Below, piece by piece: positions 63,871 through 64,000 of a stretch of DNA of 64,000 nucleotides. Made by a program: the position numbers and the translations under genes. The stretch lies in the NCBI GenBank assembly GCA_012842685.1, contig DUSI01000036.1:26598-90597 (forward strand). The letters run 5' to 3'. The DNA is from Candidatus Fermentithermobacillaceae bacterium (GTDB lineage Bacteria; Bacillota; Sulfobacillia; Fermentithermobacillales; Fermentithermobacillaceae). Under the pieces are notes generated by a model. That model saw nothing but the letters and a program-made list of their open reading frames with translations, did no database searches and had not been told where the DNA came from. The number at the start of each line of letters is the position of its first letter. Position 1 is the first letter of the stretch.

Positions 63871-64000
63871 ACACGAGTCAGCAAGAACCATCATACTCGT
63901 CCGGGAAGCACGTGTCAACAGGCGTTTCGCGACTCTCATGAGAAAAACCGCGGGCCTTGCGCGCCACGGCCCCTAGGTGCCCGGCTCACAACCCGCTCAC

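Overview
The window looks like chromosome of a GC-rich, anaerobic member of the Bacillota (Clostridia-like). The signs are SpoVS, RNase Y with YmdB, the MrfA/MrfB repair pair, a T-box in front of ileS, a PyrR gene with a leader attenuator, [FeFe]-hydrogenase maturases, an ADP-forming acyl-CoA synthetase and frequent GTG/TTG starts. I cannot name a genus. No phage, insertion sequence, CRISPR array or rRNA was recognised. One tRNA gene lies at the right edge.

Layout. 1-2.1 kb: a glycosyltransferase cut by the left edge, then flagellin with a sigma-28-like promoter and a CsrA-like leader hairpin. 2.2-6 kb: a sulfur-trafficking group (cysteine desulfurase, ThiI, a divergent TtcA-like thiolase) and an unknown protein. 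6.2-8.3 kb: fused ADP-forming acyl-CoA synthetase behind a promoter carrying a perfect palindrome. 8.5-22.7 kb: a long minus-strand housekeeping run of TldE-like protein, PHP phosphatase, SpoVS, YmdB, an unknown protein, RNase Y, RecX, RecA, ThpR, CinA, a short FtsH-like protease with an unknown membrane partner, RimO and a cell-wall amidase. 22.9-27.4 kb, plus strand: mrfA-mrfB and a degenerate NodB-like protein. 27.5-37.6 kb, minus: D,D-carboxypeptidase, RodZ-like protein, AsnRS, a UPF0182 giant membrane protein, a small membrane protein, a solitary urocanate hydratase, a Cof-type phosphatase and an unknown protein.

37.6-47.9 kb: rqcH (plus), then minus-strand PyrD-like protein, pyrR with a 35-codon leader ORF and terminator, a small membrane protein, PlsY, a MATE transporter and a GH13-GH77 fusion enzyme. 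48-52.2 kb, plus: a TM1266-type regulator with hydE, hydG and hydF; no hydrogenase subunit is present. 52.3-63.9 kb: M28 peptidase, HAD phosphatase, T-box plus type-2 ileS, CPBP protease, MFS transporter, a second HAD phosphatase, a compositionally different secreted protein and tRNA-Leu(GAG).

The genes suggest a motile fermenter that makes ATP from acyl-CoA, assembles an [FeFe] hydrogenase encoded elsewhere, uses maltodextrin or glycogen and thiolates tRNA. The most unusual points are the leader ORF whose stop codon lies inside a terminator hairpin before pyrR, a PyrD homologue lacking the catalytic cysteine and orotate-binding asparagines, the possibly split FtsH, a terminator-like hairpin just before the rny ribosome binding site, and the isolated secreted protein near the right end.
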